A stretch of DNA of 64,000 bases from Goodfellowiella coeruleoviolacea (lineage in GTDB: Bacteria; Actinomycetota; Actinomycetes; Mycobacteriales; Pseudonocardiaceae). The position numbers and the translations under genes are program-made. The DNA lies in the NCBI RefSeq assembly GCF_024171785.1, contig NZ_JAMTCK010000010.1, positions 1-64,000 on the forward strand. Direction: 5' to 3'. The notes under the pieces are model-generated. The model was not told where the DNA came from and did no database searches. It was given only the letters and a program-made list of their open reading frames with translations. How positions within the stretch are numbered: position 1 is the first letter of the stretch; each line of letters begins with the position of its first letter. This document shows positions 49,404-61,077 of the stretch, piece by piece.

Positions 49404-52400
49404 CAGCCCTCAGCTCCTCCGTTCGCCGCGTAACCCTGATCCACCAGGGCGAAGAGGTCCTCGTTGCTCGCGTCGCCGAGGTCGGCCACGGCGGCGTCAC
49501 CCGTCCACCGGTCGAGGACCTCGCGCAGCCGGTGGGTGAGCCGGTGCCGCTCGGTGTCGTCGGCGGGCACCAGGTCGAGCGCCCGCTCCAGTTCCGCCAC
49601 CACCCGCAGCCCCTCGTCGACCCACGAGGCCGCGGCCGGCGCCAGTTCCGCGCGCAGGTGGGCCGCGAGTTCGGCCGGCGTTGGGTGGTCGAACAGCAGC
49701 GTCGTCGGCAGGCGCAGCCCGGTCCGCTGGCTGAGGTGGTTGCGCAGCTCGACCGAGGTGAGCGAGTCGAAGCCCAGGTCGGTGAAGGGCCGCTGGGCCG
49801 GCACCGACGCGGTCGACGGGTGGCCGAGCACCCGGGCCGCGCCCGCGCGGACCACCTCGACGAGCACCTCGTGCTGCTCGGCTGCGGGCAACCGCTCCAG
49901 CCGCGCCCGCAGGCCGCCGGCCGCGTCCGGCTCCTCGGCGACCGCGGCCCGGCGGCGCGCTCCCGGCCGCGCGAGGTTGCGCAGCAGCTCCGGCACGTCG
50001 TCACCCTGCCCGAGCTTCGCGGGATCCAGGGCGATCGGGGCGAGCAGCGTGTGCGCCGCCGCGGTGGCCGCGTCGAAGCGTGCGAGGCCCTCGGCGACCG
50101 TGAGCGCGCCGAAGCCGGTGCGGTTCATGCGCTGCCGGTCGGTCTCGGACAGCTCGGCGGTCATGCCCGCCGTGCTGACCCACGCACCCCAGGCGAGGGA
50201 CTGCGCGGGCAGGCCGAGCGAGCGCCGGTGGTGGGCGAGGGCGTCCAGGTAGGCGTTGCCCGCCGCGTAGTTGGCCTGCCCGGCGCCGCCGAAGATGCCG
50301 GCCGCGCTGGAGAAGAGCACGAACGCCGCGAGGTCGAGGCCGGCGGTCGCCTCGTGCAGCCGCCAGGCCCCGTCCACCTTGGGCCGCAACACCCGGTGCA
50401 GCTGGGCGGCGGTGAGCGTGGAACTCACCGCGTCGTCGAGCACACCGGCCGCGTGCACGACCGCGGTCAGCGGGTGCTTCTCCGGAATCCGCGCCAGCAG
50501 CGCCGCCACCTGCCCGGGGTCGGCCACGTCGCAGGCGGTGACCGTCACCCGGCAGTCCAACTCCCGCACCAGCTCGGCGGCTCCGGGCGCGTGCGGTCCG
50601 CTGCGCCCGACCAGCAGCAGGTGTCCGGTCGGCCGCGTCGCGGCGAGGTGCCGGGCGAGGGCCGCGCCGAGCCCACCCGTGCCGCCCGTGATGAGCACGG
50701 TGCCGTCCGGGTCGAGTGTCCGTGGCATCTGCAGCACCGCCTTGCCGACGAGCGCGGCCTGGCTCAGCGCGCGGAACGCGGCGCGCCCGCGCCGCACGTC
50801 GTAGGTGGTGATCGGCTGCGGGGTGAGCGCACCCGACTCGAACAGGTCCACCAGCGTGTCGAGCATCTCCCGGATCCGCTCGGGGCTGGCGTCCTGGATG
50901 TCGTACGCCGCGTAGGCCACGCCGGCGTGAGCGGCGGCGACGGCCTCGGGCGAGCGGATGTCGGTCTTGCCCATTTCGAGGAACCGGCCACCGCGCGGCA
51001 GCAGGCGCAGCGACGCGTCCACGAACTCGCCGGCCAGGCAGTCGAGCACGATGTCCATGCCCTGCCCGCCCGTGGCGGCCAGGAACTCGGCCTCGAAGTC
51101 GAGGGTCCGCGAGTTCGCGATCCGGTCCGGCGGCAGCCCCATCGCCCGCAGCGCCGGGTGCTTGCCAGGGCTGGCCGTGCCGAACACCTCGCCGCCGAAG
51201 TGCCGCACGAGCTGCACCGCGGCCATGCCGACGCCGCCGGCCGCGGCGTGCACCAGCACCTTCTGCCCGGCCCGCAGCCCGCCCAGGTCGACCAGGCCGT
51301 AGTACGCGGTGAGGAAGGTGAGCGGCACCCCGGCGGCCCGGGTGAACGACCACCCCCGGGGCATCCGGGTCAGCCAGCGGTGGTCGGTGACCGCCAGCGG
51401 CCCCAGCGAGGCCGGGCAGAGCCCCATCACCCGGTCGCCCACGGCCAGGTCGGTGACGGCCCGGCCCACCTCGGTCACGACGCCGGCCATCTCACCGCCG
51501 ATGCCGGCCAGGGTGGGCACCAGGCCGAGCGCCACCACGACATCGCGGAAGTTCACGCCCGCCGCGACCACCTCGACGCGGACCTCGTGCTCGCCCAGTG
51601 GCCGCACCGCCTCGGGGGCCGGCACCAGCGCGAGCGCGTCCAGCGTGCCGCCGCCGGTGCTGTCCAGCCGCCACGGGCCGTCGGCCGGGGGATGGAGCAC
51701 GTCGCCGTCGGACGACGGCGCGGCCAGTCGCGGGACGGTCGCCACGCCGTGCCGCACGGCGATCTGCCGGTCGGGTCCGGCCGCGAGCGCGGGCAGGGCC
51801 GCGGCGGAGGCGGGGTCGTCGTCGATGTCCACCAGGGTGAGTCGGCCGGGGTTCTCGTTCTGCATCGAGCGCACGAGCCCCCAGACGACCGCGGCGGACA
51901 GGTCGGCCACGTCCTCGCCCTCGTGGGTGGCGACCGCGCGCCGGGTCACGACCACCAGGTCCTCGTCGGCGGCCAGCCGCTCCCGAACCTGGTCGAGGGT
52001 CTGTTCGGCGATCCGGTGCGCCTCGGCCGGGTCGTGCGCGCCGGTTCCCGCCACGCACAGCACCCCAGGGCCAGGGCCGCTGCCGAGCACCGCGGCGAGA
52101 CCGAACGGGTCGGGCCCGATCAGCTGCGGGGAGCTGCCGCTGCCCACCGTGGCGGGGGCGCTCCAGTCGAGGCGGAACAGGCCGTCGTCCCGGCGCGCCA
52201 CCGGCCGTGCCAGGTCGGCCGCGCGCAGCAGCAGTCGCTCCACCGACGCCAGCGGCGCACCCGTCGCGTCGGCCAGCACGAGCTGCCAGCCGTCGTCCAC
52301 CGGGGACAACCGCACGCGGGCCGCGGTCGCGCCCGTCGCGGCCAGCCGCACGCCCGTCCACGCGAACGGCAGCCGCAGCGAGTCCCCGGTTCCCGCCGCG

Positions 52401-55400
52401 GCCAACACGTGCATGGCGGCGTCGAGCAACGCGGGGTGGATGCCGTAGCGCGCGGCCGCGTCCCGGTCCTCGTCGCGCAGCGCGATCTCGGCGCACAGCT
52501 CCGACCCGGCGCGCCAGGCGGCGCGCACGCACCGGAAGGTGTCCCCGTAGGAGTACCCCACCGCGTCCAGGTCCGGGTAGAGCGAGCTGACGTCGATCGC
52601 CGAGGCACCGGCCGGCGGCCAGTCGGCCAGGTCCGGGCCAGCGGCCCCGTCGTCCGGCGCGAGCACACCGGTGGCGTTGGCCACCCACGTCCCGTCCGGG
52701 CCGGCCGAGTGCACCGCGACGGCCCGGGTCCCGCTGTCGTCGGCGGGCGCCACCCGCACCTGCACGCCCACCGCCGCGTCCAGCGGCAGCGGCGCGTGCA
52801 GCACCAGTTCGTCGAGGCGGCCACAGCCGACCCGGTCACCGGCCTGGATCGCCATCTCCACCAGGGCCGCGCCGGGCAGCAGCACGGTCCCGGCCACGGC
52901 GTGCTCGGCCAGCCACGGTTCGGCCACAGTGGACAGCACTCCGGTGAGCAGCACCCCGCCGTCGTCGGCCAGCGTCACGCTCGCGCCCAGCAGCGGGTGC
53001 CCGGTCCCCGCGAGCCCCGCCGCCGGCAGGTCCGGAGTGGACACCGCGCGGGGCAGCCAGTACCGGGCGGTCTGGAACGCGTAGGTGGGCAGCTCGATCC
53101 GCCGAGGTGACCTGTTGGCGTAGACCGCCGCCCAGTCGACCGGCACGCCGTGCGTCGCGGCGACGGCCACCGCGGTCAGCAGCGCCTCGGCCTCGTCCTG
53201 GTCGCGGCGCAGCGCCGCGAGGTGCACGCCGTCGGGCGGGGCCATGGCCGTGAGCGCCGCGTCCGGCCCGATCTCCAGGCACACGTCCACGCCGTCGGCC
53301 CGCAGGGCGGCGTGCACATCCGCGAACCGCACGGGGTCGCGCACCTGCCGAGCCCAGTAACCCGGGTCGCCCCACGCCGCCGTGTCCTGGACGTGCCCGA
53401 CGACGCTCGACACCAGCGGCAGCACCGGGTCACGGACCTCGACGCCGGCGGCGACCGAGGCGAACGGCGACAGCATCCGGTCCATGTGCGGCGAGTGGAA
53501 CGCGTGCGAGACGCGCAGCCGCCGCGTCCGGTGGCCCGAGGCGGCCAGCTCCGCGGCCACCGAGGTGACCGCGTCCTCGTCACCCGAGAGCACCACCGCC
53601 CGCTCGCCGTTCACGGCCGCGATCGCCACGCCGTCAACATCGTCCAGCAGCGCTCGCACGTCGCCTTCCGACGCCGTGACCGAGACCATGGCACCGCCCT
53701 CGGGGCACTGCTGCATGAGCCTGCCCCTGGCCGCGACCAACCGGGCCGCGTCGGCCAGCGAGAGCAGCCCGGCCGTGTGCGCCGCAGCCAGCTCGCCGAT
53801 CGAGTGCCCGGCCACCACGTCCGGACGCACGCCCCACGAGGCCAGCAGCGCGACCAGCGAGACCTCCAGCGCGAAGAGCGCCGGCTGGGCGTACTCGGTG
53901 GTGTGGATGGCGTCCTCGTCGTCGAGCACCTCGCGCAGCCCTCGCCCGAGCAGCGGGTCCAGCACCGCGCACACCTCGTCGAACGCCTTGGCGTACGCGG
54001 GGAAGACAGCGCGCAGCCGCCGGCCCATGGCCACCCGCTGGGCGCCCTGCCCGGTGAACAGGAACGCCGTCCGGACCTCGCGTGCCTCGGTGAACGGCCC
54101 CTCGTCCTCGGCCAGCTCGGCCAGCCGCGCCGGCGCGATCTCACCGGTGGCCGACAGGGCCACCCGCACCCGGCCCGGCGTCCGGCACACCCCCAGGCTG
54201 TACGCGACGTCCAGCGCGCGCTGGCCGGGCCGCGCGGCGAGGTGCTCGGCCAGGCGCAGGGCGTTGGCGCGCAGGGCCCGCGCCGACTGCCCCGAGACGA
54301 CCAGGGCGACCGGGCCGTCGTCCGACCCGGGCTCGGCCGACGCCGGCGTGGCGTCCGGTGCCTCGATGACCACGTGCGCGTTGGTGCCGCTCACCCCGAA
54401 CGACGAGACCGCCGCACGCCGGGGGCCCGCCGGCCACGGCCGCTCCTCGGTGAGCAACCGGATGTCACCGGCCGACCAGTCGACCACGGTGGAGGGTTCG
54501 TCCGCGTGCAGGGTCCGGGGCAGCACACCGTGCCGCATCGACATGATCATCTTGATGACGCCGGCAACACCCGCCGCGGCCTGCGTGTGCCCGAGGTTGG
54601 ACTTCACCGACCCCAGCCACGCCGGCTCGTCCCGGTCCTGCCCGTAGGTTTCCAGCAGCGCCTGCACCTCGATCGGGTCGCCCAGCGTGGTGCCGGTGCC
54701 GTGCCCCTCGATGGCGGCCACGTCCCTCGGCCGCAGCCCGGCCGCGGCCAGGGCGGCGCGGATCACCCGCTGCTGGGCGGGACCGTTCGGCGCGGTGAGG
54801 CCGTTGGACGCGCCGTCGGAGTTCACCGCCGTGCCGCGCAGCACGGCCAGCACCGGGTGCCCGAGGCGGCGCGCGTCCGACAGCCGCTCGACGAGCAGCA
54901 ACCCCACCCCCTCGCTCCAGCCCGTGCCGTCCGCGCCCGCGCCGTAGGACTTGCACCGCCCGTCGGCTGACAACCCGCGCTGCCGGCTGAACTCGACGAA
55001 CGTGCCCGGCGTCGACATCACCGTCACGCCGCCGGCCAGCGCCAGGTCGCACTCGCCACCGCGCAGCGCCTGCGCGGCCAGGTGCAGCGCCACCAGCGAC
55101 GACGAGCAGGCGGTGTCAACGCTGATGGCGGGGCCCTCCAGGCCCAGCGCGTACGCCACCCGGCCGGTGAGCACGCTCGCGGCCGTGCCGAGACCCGAGT
55201 GGCCGCCCGTCTCCGGCTCGACACCGGTGGGCCAGGAGCCGTAGTCGTTGTACATCACGCCCGCGAACACGCCGGTGCGGCTGCCACGCAGCGACCCCGG
55301 CGCGATCCCGGCCCGCTCGAACGCCTCCCACGCCGTCTGCAACAGCAGCCGCTGCTGCGGGTCCATCGCGATGGCCTCGCGCGGCGAGATGCCGAAGAAC

Positions 55401-58400
55401 TCCGCGTCGAACTCGCCCGCGTCGTGCAGGAACCCGCCGTGCCGCGTGTAGCTGTGCCCCGGCAGACCCGGCTCGGGGTCGTAGAGCGCCTCGACGTCCC
55501 AGCCGCGGTCGGCCGGCATCGCCGAGATCGCGTCCACGCCGTCGCGCACGAGTTCCCAGAGCTGCTCCGGGCTGGTCACCCCGCCCGGGTAGCGGCAGGC
55601 CATGCCGACCACGACGATCGGGTCCGCGGTGGACACGGCGGTGGGCGCCGAAGCGGCAGCACCGGACGTGACCGAGCCGACCACGCGGTGGTGCAGGTGC
55701 TCGGCCAGCGCGACCGGTGTCGGGTGGTCGAAGATCGCCGTGGCGGGTAGCCGCACCCCCGTGGCCGTGCCGAGCCGGTTGCGCAGCTCGATGGCGGCCA
55801 GCGAGTCGAAGCCCAGGTCCGTGAACGGTCGCCGGTCGTCGACGGCGTCCGCACTGTCGTGCCCGAGCACGCCGGCCGTCACCTCGCGGACGAGATCGCG
55901 CAGTGCCCGCGCCGCCTCGGCAGGCGGCAGCCCGGCGAGCCGCCGGCCCAGTCCCGAGCGCCCCCTGGCCGGGCCGCGTTTGTCCGCCACCGGAGCCGGC
56001 GCCAGCTCCCGCAGCGCGGCCGGCCGATCGGCCACCGGCACCCGGCGCAGCGCCGACCGGTCCCACCCGATCGGCGCGAGCAGCGTCGCACCGGACCGCA
56101 GCGCGGAATCGAGGAGCGCCAGCCCGCGGCGCGCGTCGAGCGCCCGGATCCCGGTGCGCGCCAGCCGTCCCGCGGCCGCGCCCCGCACCGAACCGGCCAT
56201 GCCGTGGTCGGTCTCCCACAAACCCCACGCCAGCGACTGCGCCGGCAGGCCGGCCGCGCGCCGGTGTTCGGCGAGCGCGTCGAGGTAGGCGTTGGCCGCC
56301 GCGTAGTTGCCCTGGGCCGCACCGCCGAGCAGGCCGGCCGCGCTGGAGAACAACACGAAATGACTCAGTTCGAGGTGTCGCGTCGCCTCGTGCAGCTGCC
56401 ACGCACCGTCCACTTTGGGCGTCAGCACGCGGTGCAGCCGGTCGGCGTCCATACCGGTCAGCAGCCCGTCGTCCACCACACCCGCCAGGTGGAACACGGC
56501 GCTGAGCCCGGGCAGGCCCGCCACCAGGGCGCGCACCGCCGCGCCGTCGCTCAGGTCGCAGGCGGTCACGGTGACCCCGGTCGGGAGGTCCTCGCCACCC
56601 CGGCCGGTGCGGTTGGTGAGCACGAGCCGGCGCACGCCGTACCGCTCAACGAGGTGGTGGGCCAGCATCCGCCCGAGGGCGCCGGTCCCGCCGGTGATCA
56701 GCACGGTCCCGTCCGGGGCGAGCGGCGGGGCAGCGGACCGCGCTGCCTGCGCCGGCGCGAGTCGCATGGCGTGCGCGACACCGCCGCGCAACGCCACCGC
56801 GGGTTCCTCGGCAGTCGCGAGAGCGGCCAGGAGCGCGTCATCCGGCGGGGCGTCGGCCACGCCGAGGTCGACAACCAGGAGCCGACCGGGATTCTCGGTC
56901 TGGGCCGCGGTCAGCAGTGCTCGACAGGCAGCAGCACCAGGATCCGGCGTCTCGCCCGGCAGCGCCACCGCGCCACGCGTGATGACCACGAGCCTGCGGT
57001 GGGCGTTGCGGTCGTCGGCCAGCCACTCCTGGCAGTGCCGCAGCGCCGCCTCGACCGCCCGGTGCACCGCCGCTGGTCGGGGATCGGGCTCTTCAGGCCC
57101 GGCGTGCACGACCACGAACTCGGGCGCCGTGCCGCCCGCCGCGAGCAGCGAAACCGGCTGCCAGACCGGTGCCAGCGGGATCTCCTCGGTGGGCGCAGGC
57201 GCGATCGGCCGCAGGGTCAGCGAGTCCACCACGAGCACTGGCTCGCCGTCCTCGTCGGTGGCGGTGAGGCTCATCGAGTCGGGCCCGGTCGCCGTCACCG
57301 TCACCCACAGCGCGTCAGCACCGTGGCTCAGCAGCCGCACGCCCCGGAACTCGAACGGCACCCTCGGCGTGGCCGACCGCTCACCGACCAACGCGAACGC
57401 GTGCAGTGCCGCGTCGAACAGCGCCGGGTGCAGCCCGAATCCGGCCGCCTGGCCGGCGACCGCCTCGCCCGGCACGACCTCGGCGTGCACGACATCGCCG
57501 TGCCGCCGTGCCGCCCGCAGGCTCTGGAACGCCGGACCGTAGTCGAGACCGGCGTCGGCCAGATCGGCGTAGAACTGCGTCACGTCAACTGGTTCGGCCC
57601 CGTTGGGTGGGCCGGTGGGCGTCGGCGGCACGGGCGTGGCAGCGTCGCCGAGCGTCCCGGAAGCCACCAGCGTCCAGGGATCGTCGGGGTCGGCGTCGTC
57701 GGCCCTGGCGTGCACGGTGACGGTCTGCTGCTCGCCGACGGCCACCTGCAGGTGCACGCCGGATGCTGTCGGGAGTGGCGCCTGCAGCGTGAGGTCGATG
57801 ACTGATTCGTGCCCGAGCAGGTGGGCGGCGTGCAGTGCCAACTCCACGGCTGCCGCGCCCGGCAGGATCGGGGTTCCGGCCACCCGGTGCTCGGCCAGCC
57901 ACGGCTGCGCGTGCGGCGAGAGGTGTCCGGTTAGGACGGTGGCGTTCCCGGCCGCCACGGACAGCGTGCCGGTCAGCAGCGGGTGGTCGGTCGCGGCCCA
58001 GGCCGGGGGAGTGCGCGGCCCGGATTTGATCCAGTAGGTGTGGTGTTGGAAGGCGTAGGTGGGCAGGTCGGCGTGGGCGCCGCGCGGCAGGACCGTGGTC
58101 CACTCGGGGTCGAAGCCGCGTTGCCACATCCGGCCCAGCGCGTCGTGGAGCTGGTCGTGGTCCTTGCGCTGGGCCGGGATCGCGACGACGGTGTCGTCGA
58201 TCTCCGCCACCATCGGTGTGAGGACGGCGTCGGGGCCGATCTCCAGGAACGTGTCCACCCCGTCGGCCACGGCGGTGCGCACGGCGTCGGCGAAGCACAC
58301 CGTGGCCCGAACCTGGTCCACCCAGTACTGGGGTGTGGTGATGTCACCGCCCGCACCGCTGGTGGTGATGACCGGGATCCGCGGTTCGTGGAAGGTGACG

Positions 58401-60604
58401 GTGTCCAGTACCGCGGCGAAGTCGGCCAGCATGGGTTCCATCAACGCCGAGTGGAACGCGTGCGAGACCCGCAACCGCTTCACCCGCGCACCAGACTCCG
58501 CCAACCGCTGGGCGATGGCGTCGATCTCCTCCTGCGGTCCGGAAAGGACAGTCGAGGTCGGACTGTTGATCGCGGCGATCGAGACCGTGTCGGGCACCTC
58601 GGTGACCGGCCGATCCACGGCCAGCATGGCCCCGCCGGCGGGGAGTGCTTGCATGAGGCGGGCTCGGGCGGTCACCACCCGGCAGGCGTCCTCCAGTGAC
58701 CACACCCCCGCGACCACGGCGGCGGCCAGTTCACCCACCGAATGCCCGATCAACCGGTCGGGTCGCAGTCCCCACGACTCCCACAGCCTCCACAGGGCGA
58801 TCTGCAGGGCGAACACCGCGGGCTGAGCCACCCCGGTGGAGTCCGGGTCACCCTCGAAGACGGCGGGGTCGAACAGGGCCTTCACCCGCGCGTACTCCTC
58901 GGCGAGCAACGGGTGGGTGCCCATGTCGGGGTGTTGGGAGCCCTGGCCGGTGAACAGCAGACCGATACCGCCCTGTCCGGGGTGCAGTCCTGTTTGCCAC
59001 GGCTGGTCGAGTCCGAGGCGGAACGCCCGCTGCTCCAGTGCGGCGCGGGCGGTGGCCAGTGTCCAGGCGATGTCGGTGAGGGGGGTGTCGGGGTGGGTGG
59101 TCAGCCAGGTGTCGAGTTGGGTGGTGTGGGCGGTCAGGGCGGTGGGGGTGCGGGCGGTGGTGGTCAGCAGCAGCGGCCGGTGGTCTGGTGTGGACGGTGC
59201 TGGTGGTGGCGGTTCGGGGGTGGGGGGTTGTTCGAGGATGACGTGGGCGTTGGTGCCGCTGATGCCGAAGGAGGACACGCCGGCGCGGCGGGGTCGGTCG
59301 GTGGTAGGCCACTCACGGGGGGTGGTGGCCAGTTCCACGGTCGCGGTGGTCCAGTCGACCTGGCGGGTGGGGTGGTCGACGTGCAGGGTCGCGGGGACGA
59401 TGCCGTGGCGCATGGCCAGGATCATTTTGATGATGCCGGCCACGCCGGCGGCGGCTTGGGTGTGGCCGATGTTGGATTTGATGGAGCCCAGTAGCAGGGG
59501 CCGGTCGGTGGGGCGGTCGGTGCCGTAGGTGGCCAGTAGTGCCTGTGCCTCGATGGGGTCACCCAGCTTGGTGCCGGTGCCGTGTGCCTCGACGACGTCC
59601 ACATCGGATGGTGTCAGTCCGGCGTTGGCCAGTGCCGCCCGGATGACCCGCTGCTGGGACGGGCCGTTGGGTGCGGTGAGGCCGTTGGAGGCGCCGTCCT
59701 GGTTGACCGCTGAGCCGGCCACGATGGCGAGGATTCGTCGACCGTTGCGGCGGGCGTCGGACAGGCGTTCCAGCACGAGCATGCCCACACCTTCGCCCCA
59801 GCCGGTGCCGTCGGCGGCGTCCGCGAACGACTTGCACCGCCCGTCGGATGCCAGACCACGCTGCCGGGACAGCTCGACGAACGTGATGGGCGTGGCCATC
59901 ACGGTCACGCCGCCGGCGAGGGCGAGGTCGCATTCGCCGTTGCGCAGGGCTTGAGCGGCCAGGTGCAGGGCGACCAACGACGACGAACACGCCGTGTCGA
60001 TCGTGACGGCCGGTCCCTCCAGGCCCAGGGTGTAGGAGATGCGCCCCGATCCCACGCTCGCGGCCACCCCGGTGCTCAGGTAACCCTCGACCTCGTCGGG
60101 CAGGCTGTCGCGGTCGCTCGCGTAGTCGTGGTACATGATCCCGGCGAACACCCCGGTGCGGCTGCCGCGCAGCGCGGGCGCCGGGATGCCGGCGCTCTCC
60201 ACGGCCTCCCAGCTCACCTCCAGCAGTTGCCGCTGCTGCGGGTCGGTGGCCAGTGCCTCGCGCGGTGACAGACCGAAGAAGTCGGCGTCGAATCCGCCCG
60301 GGTCACGCAGGAACGCGCCCTCGCGCACGTACGAGCGGCCGATCCGTTCCGGGTCCGGGTCGAAGAGGCCGTCCACGTCCCAGCCCCGGTCGTCGGGCAT
60401 CGCGGTGACTGTGTCCTGACCGGACGCCACCACGTCCCACAGCTGGTCCGGCGAGGTGACCCCGCCGGGATAACGGCACGCCATGCCGACTATCGCGATC
60501 GGCTCGGACCGGGCTTCCTCAAGTTGTCGGACACGGCGATGTGCCTTGCGCAGATCGGCCGTCATCTTCCGCAGGTAGTCGACAAGCTGTGCTTCGTTCG
60601 TCAC
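49403..60604 (-). CDS. Type I polyketide synthase, two modules: KS-AT-DH-KR-ACP and KS-AT-DH-ER-KR-ACP
   Basis: The protein has 3733 aa. GTG 60604 starts a docking coil ([20 protein letters not shown]); the frame continues to 60829 but without such a domain. Module 1: KS (Cys206), AT (Ser622, HAFH 715-718, malonyl), DH (His906 in [12 protein letters not shown]), KR ([11 protein letters not shown]), ACP (GFDSL). Module 2: KS (about 1832), AT (GHSIGE about 2268, HAFH, malonyl), DH ([12 protein letters not shown]; the YGPxF motif reads YGDTF), ER (about 2995-3290, with [10 protein letters not shown] and [13 protein letters not shown]), KR ([11 protein letters not shown]), ACP (GFDSL about 3614). 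A C-terminal helical docking region follows. Predicted units: one alkene, then one fully reduced CH2-CH2. The starting PKS must be elsewhere. It is transcribed away from the extender cassette. Confidence 0.96.
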   Translation of the reverse strand: MTNEAQLVDYLRKMTADLRKAHRRVRQLEEARSEPIAIVGMACRYPGGVTSPDQLWDVVASGQDTVTAMPDDRGWDVDGLFDPDPERIGRSYVREGAFLRDPGGFDADFFGLSPREALATDPQQRQLLEVSWEAVESAGIPAPALRGSRTGVFAGIMYHDYASDRDSLPDEVEGYLSTGVAASVGSGRISYTLGLEGPAVTIDTACSSSLVALHLAAQALRNGECDLALAGGVTVMATPITFVELSRQRGLASDGRCKSFADAADGTGWGEGVGMLVLERLSDARRNGRRILAIVAGSAVNQDGASNGLTAPNGPSQQRVIRAALANAGLTPSDVDVVEAHGTGTKLGDPIEAQALLATYGTDRPTDRPLLLGSIKSNIGHTQAAAGVAGIIKMILAMRHGIVPATLHVDHPTRQVDWTTATVELATTPREWPTTDRPRRAGVSSFGISGTNAHVILEQPPTPEPPPPAPSTPDHRPLLLTTTARTPTALTAHTTQLDTWLTTHPDTPLTDIAWTLATARAALEQRAFRLGLDQPWQTGLHPGQGGIGLLFTGQGSQHPDMGTHPLLAEEYARVKALFDPAVFEGDPDSTGVAQPAVFALQIALWRLWESWGLRPDRLIGHSVGELAAAVVAGVWSLEDACRVVTARARLMQALPAGGAMLAVDRPVTEVPDTVSIAAINSPTSTVLSGPQEEIDAIAQRLAESGARVKRLRVSHAFHSALMEPMLADFAAVLDTVTFHEPRIPVITTSGAGGDITTPQYWVDQVRATVCFADAVRTAVADGVDTFLEIGPDAVLTPMVAEIDDTVVAIPAQRKDHDQLHDALGRMWQRGFDPEWTTVLPRGAHADLPTYAFQHHTYWIKSGPRTPPAWAATDHPLLTGTLSVAAGNATVLTGHLSPHAQPWLAEHRVAGTPILPGAAAVELALHAAHLLGHESVIDLTLQAPLPTASGVHLQVAVGEQQTVTVHARADDADPDDPWTLVASGTLGDAATPVPPTPTGPPNGAEPVDVTQFYADLADAGLDYGPAFQSLRAARRHGDVVHAEVVPGEAVAGQAAGFGLHPALFDAALHAFALVGERSATPRVPFEFRGVRLLSHGADALWVTVTATGPDSMSLTATDEDGEPVLVVDSLTLRPIAPAPTEEIPLAPVWQPVSLLAAGGTAPEFVVVHAGPEEPDPRPAAVHRAVEAALRHCQEWLADDRNAHRRLVVITRGAVALPGETPDPGAAACRALLTAAQTENPGRLLVVDLGVADAPPDDALLAALATAEEPAVALRGGVAHAMRLAPAQAARSAAPPLAPDGTVLITGGTGALGRMLAHHLVERYGVRRLVLTNRTGRGGEDLPTGVTVTACDLSDGAAVRALVAGLPGLSAVFHLAGVVDDGLLTGMDADRLHRVLTPKVDGAWQLHEATRHLELSHFVLFSSAAGLLGGAAQGNYAAANAYLDALAEHRRAAGLPAQSLAWGLWETDHGMAGSVRGAAAGRLARTGIRALDARRGLALLDSALRSGATLLAPIGWDRSALRRVPVADRPAALRELAPAPVADKRGPARGRSGLGRRLAGLPPAEAARALRDLVREVTAGVLGHDSADAVDDRRPFTDLGFDSLAAIELRNRLGTATGVRLPATAIFDHPTPVALAEHLHHRVVGSVTSGAAASAPTAVSTADPIVVVGMACRYPGGVTSPEQLWELVRDGVDAISAMPADRGWDVEALYDPEPGLPGHSYTRHGGFLHDAGEFDAEFFGISPREAIAMDPQQRLLLQTAWEAFERAGIAPGSLRGSRTGVFAGVMYNDYGSWPTGVEPETGGHSGLGTAASVLTGRVAYALGLEGPAISVDTACSSSLVALHLAAQALRGGECDLALAGGVTVMSTPGTFVEFSRQRGLSADGRCKSYGAGADGTGWSEGVGLLLVERLSDARRLGHPVLAVLRGTAVNSDGASNGLTAPNGPAQQRVIRAALAAAGLRPRDVAAIEGHGTGTTLGDPIEVQALLETYGQDRDEPAWLGSVKSNLGHTQAAAGVAGVIKMIMSMRHGVLPRTLHADEPSTVVDWSAGDIRLLTEERPWPAGPRRAAVSSFGVSGTNAHVVIEAPDATPASAEPGSDDGPVALVVSGQSARALRANALRLAEHLAARPGQRALDVAYSLGVCRTPGRVRVALSATGEIAPARLAELAEDEGPFTEAREVRTAFLFTGQGAQRVAMGRRLRAVFPAYAKAFDEVCAVLDPLLGRGLREVLDDEDAIHTTEYAQPALFALEVSLVALLASWGVRPDVVAGHSIGELAAAHTAGLLSLADAARLVAARGRLMQQCPEGGAMVSVTASEGDVRALLDDVDGVAIAAVNGERAVVLSGDEDAVTSVAAELAASGHRTRRLRVSHAFHSPHMDRMLSPFASVAAGVEVRDPVLPLVSSVVGHVQDTAAWGDPGYWARQVRDPVRFADVHAALRADGVDVCLEIGPDAALTAMAPPDGVHLAALRRDQDEAEALLTAVAVAATHGVPVDWAAVYANRSPRRIELPTYAFQTARYWLPRAVSTPDLPAAGLAGTGHPLLGASVTLADDGGVLLTGVLSTVAEPWLAEHAVAGTVLLPGAALVEMAIQAGDRVGCGRLDELVLHAPLPLDAAVGVQVRVAPADDSGTRAVAVHSAGPDGTWVANATGVLAPDDGAAGPDLADWPPAGASAIDVSSLYPDLDAVGYSYGDTFRCVRAAWRAGSELCAEIALRDEDRDAAARYGIHPALLDAAMHVLAAAGTGDSLRLPFAWTGVRLAATGATAARVRLSPVDDGWQLVLADATGAPLASVERLLLRAADLARPVARRDDGLFRLDWSAPATVGSGSSPQLIGPDPFGLAAVLGSGPGPGVLCVAGTGAHDPAEAHRIAEQTLDQVRERLAADEDLVVVTRRAVATHEGEDVADLSAAVVWGLVRSMQNENPGRLTLVDIDDDPASAAALPALAAGPDRQIAVRHGVATVPRLAAPSSDGDVLHPPADGPWRLDSTGGGTLDALALVPAPEAVRPLGEHEVRVEVVAAGVNFRDVVVALGLVPTLAGIGGEMAGVVTEVGRAVTDLAVGDRVMGLCPASLGPLAVTDHRWLTRMPRGWSFTRAAGVPLTFLTAYYGLVDLGGLRAGQKVLVHAAAGGVGMAAVQLVRHFGGEVFGTASPGKHPALRAMGLPPDRIANSRTLDFEAEFLAATGGQGMDIVLDCLAGEFVDASLRLLPRGGRFLEMGKTDIRSPEAVAAAHAGVAYAAYDIQDASPERIREMLDTLVDLFESGALTPQPITTYDVRRGRAAFRALSQAALVGKAVLQMPRTLDPDGTVLITGGTGGLGAALARHLAATRPTGHLLLVGRSGPHAPGAAELVRELDCRVTVTACDVADPGQVAALLARIPEKHPLTAVVHAAGVLDDAVSSTLTAAQLHRVLRPKVDGAWRLHEATAGLDLAAFVLFSSAAGIFGGAGQANYAAGNAYLDALAHHRRSLGLPAQSLAWGAWVSTAGMTAELSETDRQRMNRTGFGALTVAEGLARFDAATAAAHTLLAPIALDPAKLGQGDDVPELLRNLARPGARRRAAVAEEPDAAGGLRARLERLPAAEQHEVLVEVVRAGAARVLGHPSTASVPAQRPFTDLGFDSLTSVELRNHLSQRTGLRLPTTLLFDHPTPAELAAHLRAELAPAAASWVDEGLRVVAELERALDLVPADDTERHRLTHRLREVLDRWTGDAAVADLGDASNEDLFALVDQGYAANGGAEG

Positions 60605-60702
60605 CCTGGGTACCTCGCGGCAGTCGCTGGCGAAACCGAGTGTCTCGCTCGTGGCCGGCGAGGACCGGGCGTCGCGCGGCACCCTCGCGAGCATCAGCGG
60701 AA

Positions 60703-60758
60703 ATGCTAGGCAGCCTGAAGTTCCTGCCGACCCCCTGAACAAGCCCGCCCCACCCCCT
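60703..60758 (-). promoter_or_regulatory. PKS promoter with two AGGGGGT boxes 22 bp apart
   Basis: On the plus strand ACCCCCT occurs at 60730-60736 and 60752-60758, exactly two helical turns apart. The minus-strand -10 TAGCAT is at 60708-60703; the -35 position, 17 bp before it, touches the nearer box. This gives a 5' leader of about 90 nt. Box position fits an activator contacting RNA polymerase; LAL binding is inference. Confidence 0.45.
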
Positions 60759-60973
60759 AACCCGACCACCGACCTGGACGGGGGCTGGACGGCCCGCACC
60801 CGTGCCGTGCCGGAGGCTGGTGCCATCACGTCGTTGCCGCCCGGCAGCGGGGGCCGCCGCGCCGGGTACGGGTTCGCCGGCCGCGGTCACCGCACCGCCC
60901 GTTCGTCCGCATCGGACATTTCGCGATGGCCGGGGCCGGAACTGGTGCACGGGCCACGGGTCCGAGCCGGACC

Positions 60974-61029
60974 GGGGTGTTCGGGGCCGCCGCAGGGGTG
61001 TTGGCAAGGGGGGAGCGCGTGATTAGTTC
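60974..61029 (+). promoter_or_regulatory. ccr promoter with paired GGGGTGTT boxes 21 bp apart
   Basis: GGGGTGTT is at 60974-60981 and 60995-61002. The second runs into a near-consensus -35 TTGGCA (61001-61006); 17 bp later TAGTTC (61024-61029) can serve as -10. Same layout as the divergent PKS promoter. The remaining part of the 473-bp gap (60759-60973) shows nothing recognisable. Confidence 0.45.
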
Positions 61030-61077
61030 GGACGCGTTTCCCCGGCATCCCGGACCGGCCAGCAGGAAGGCGGCTCG

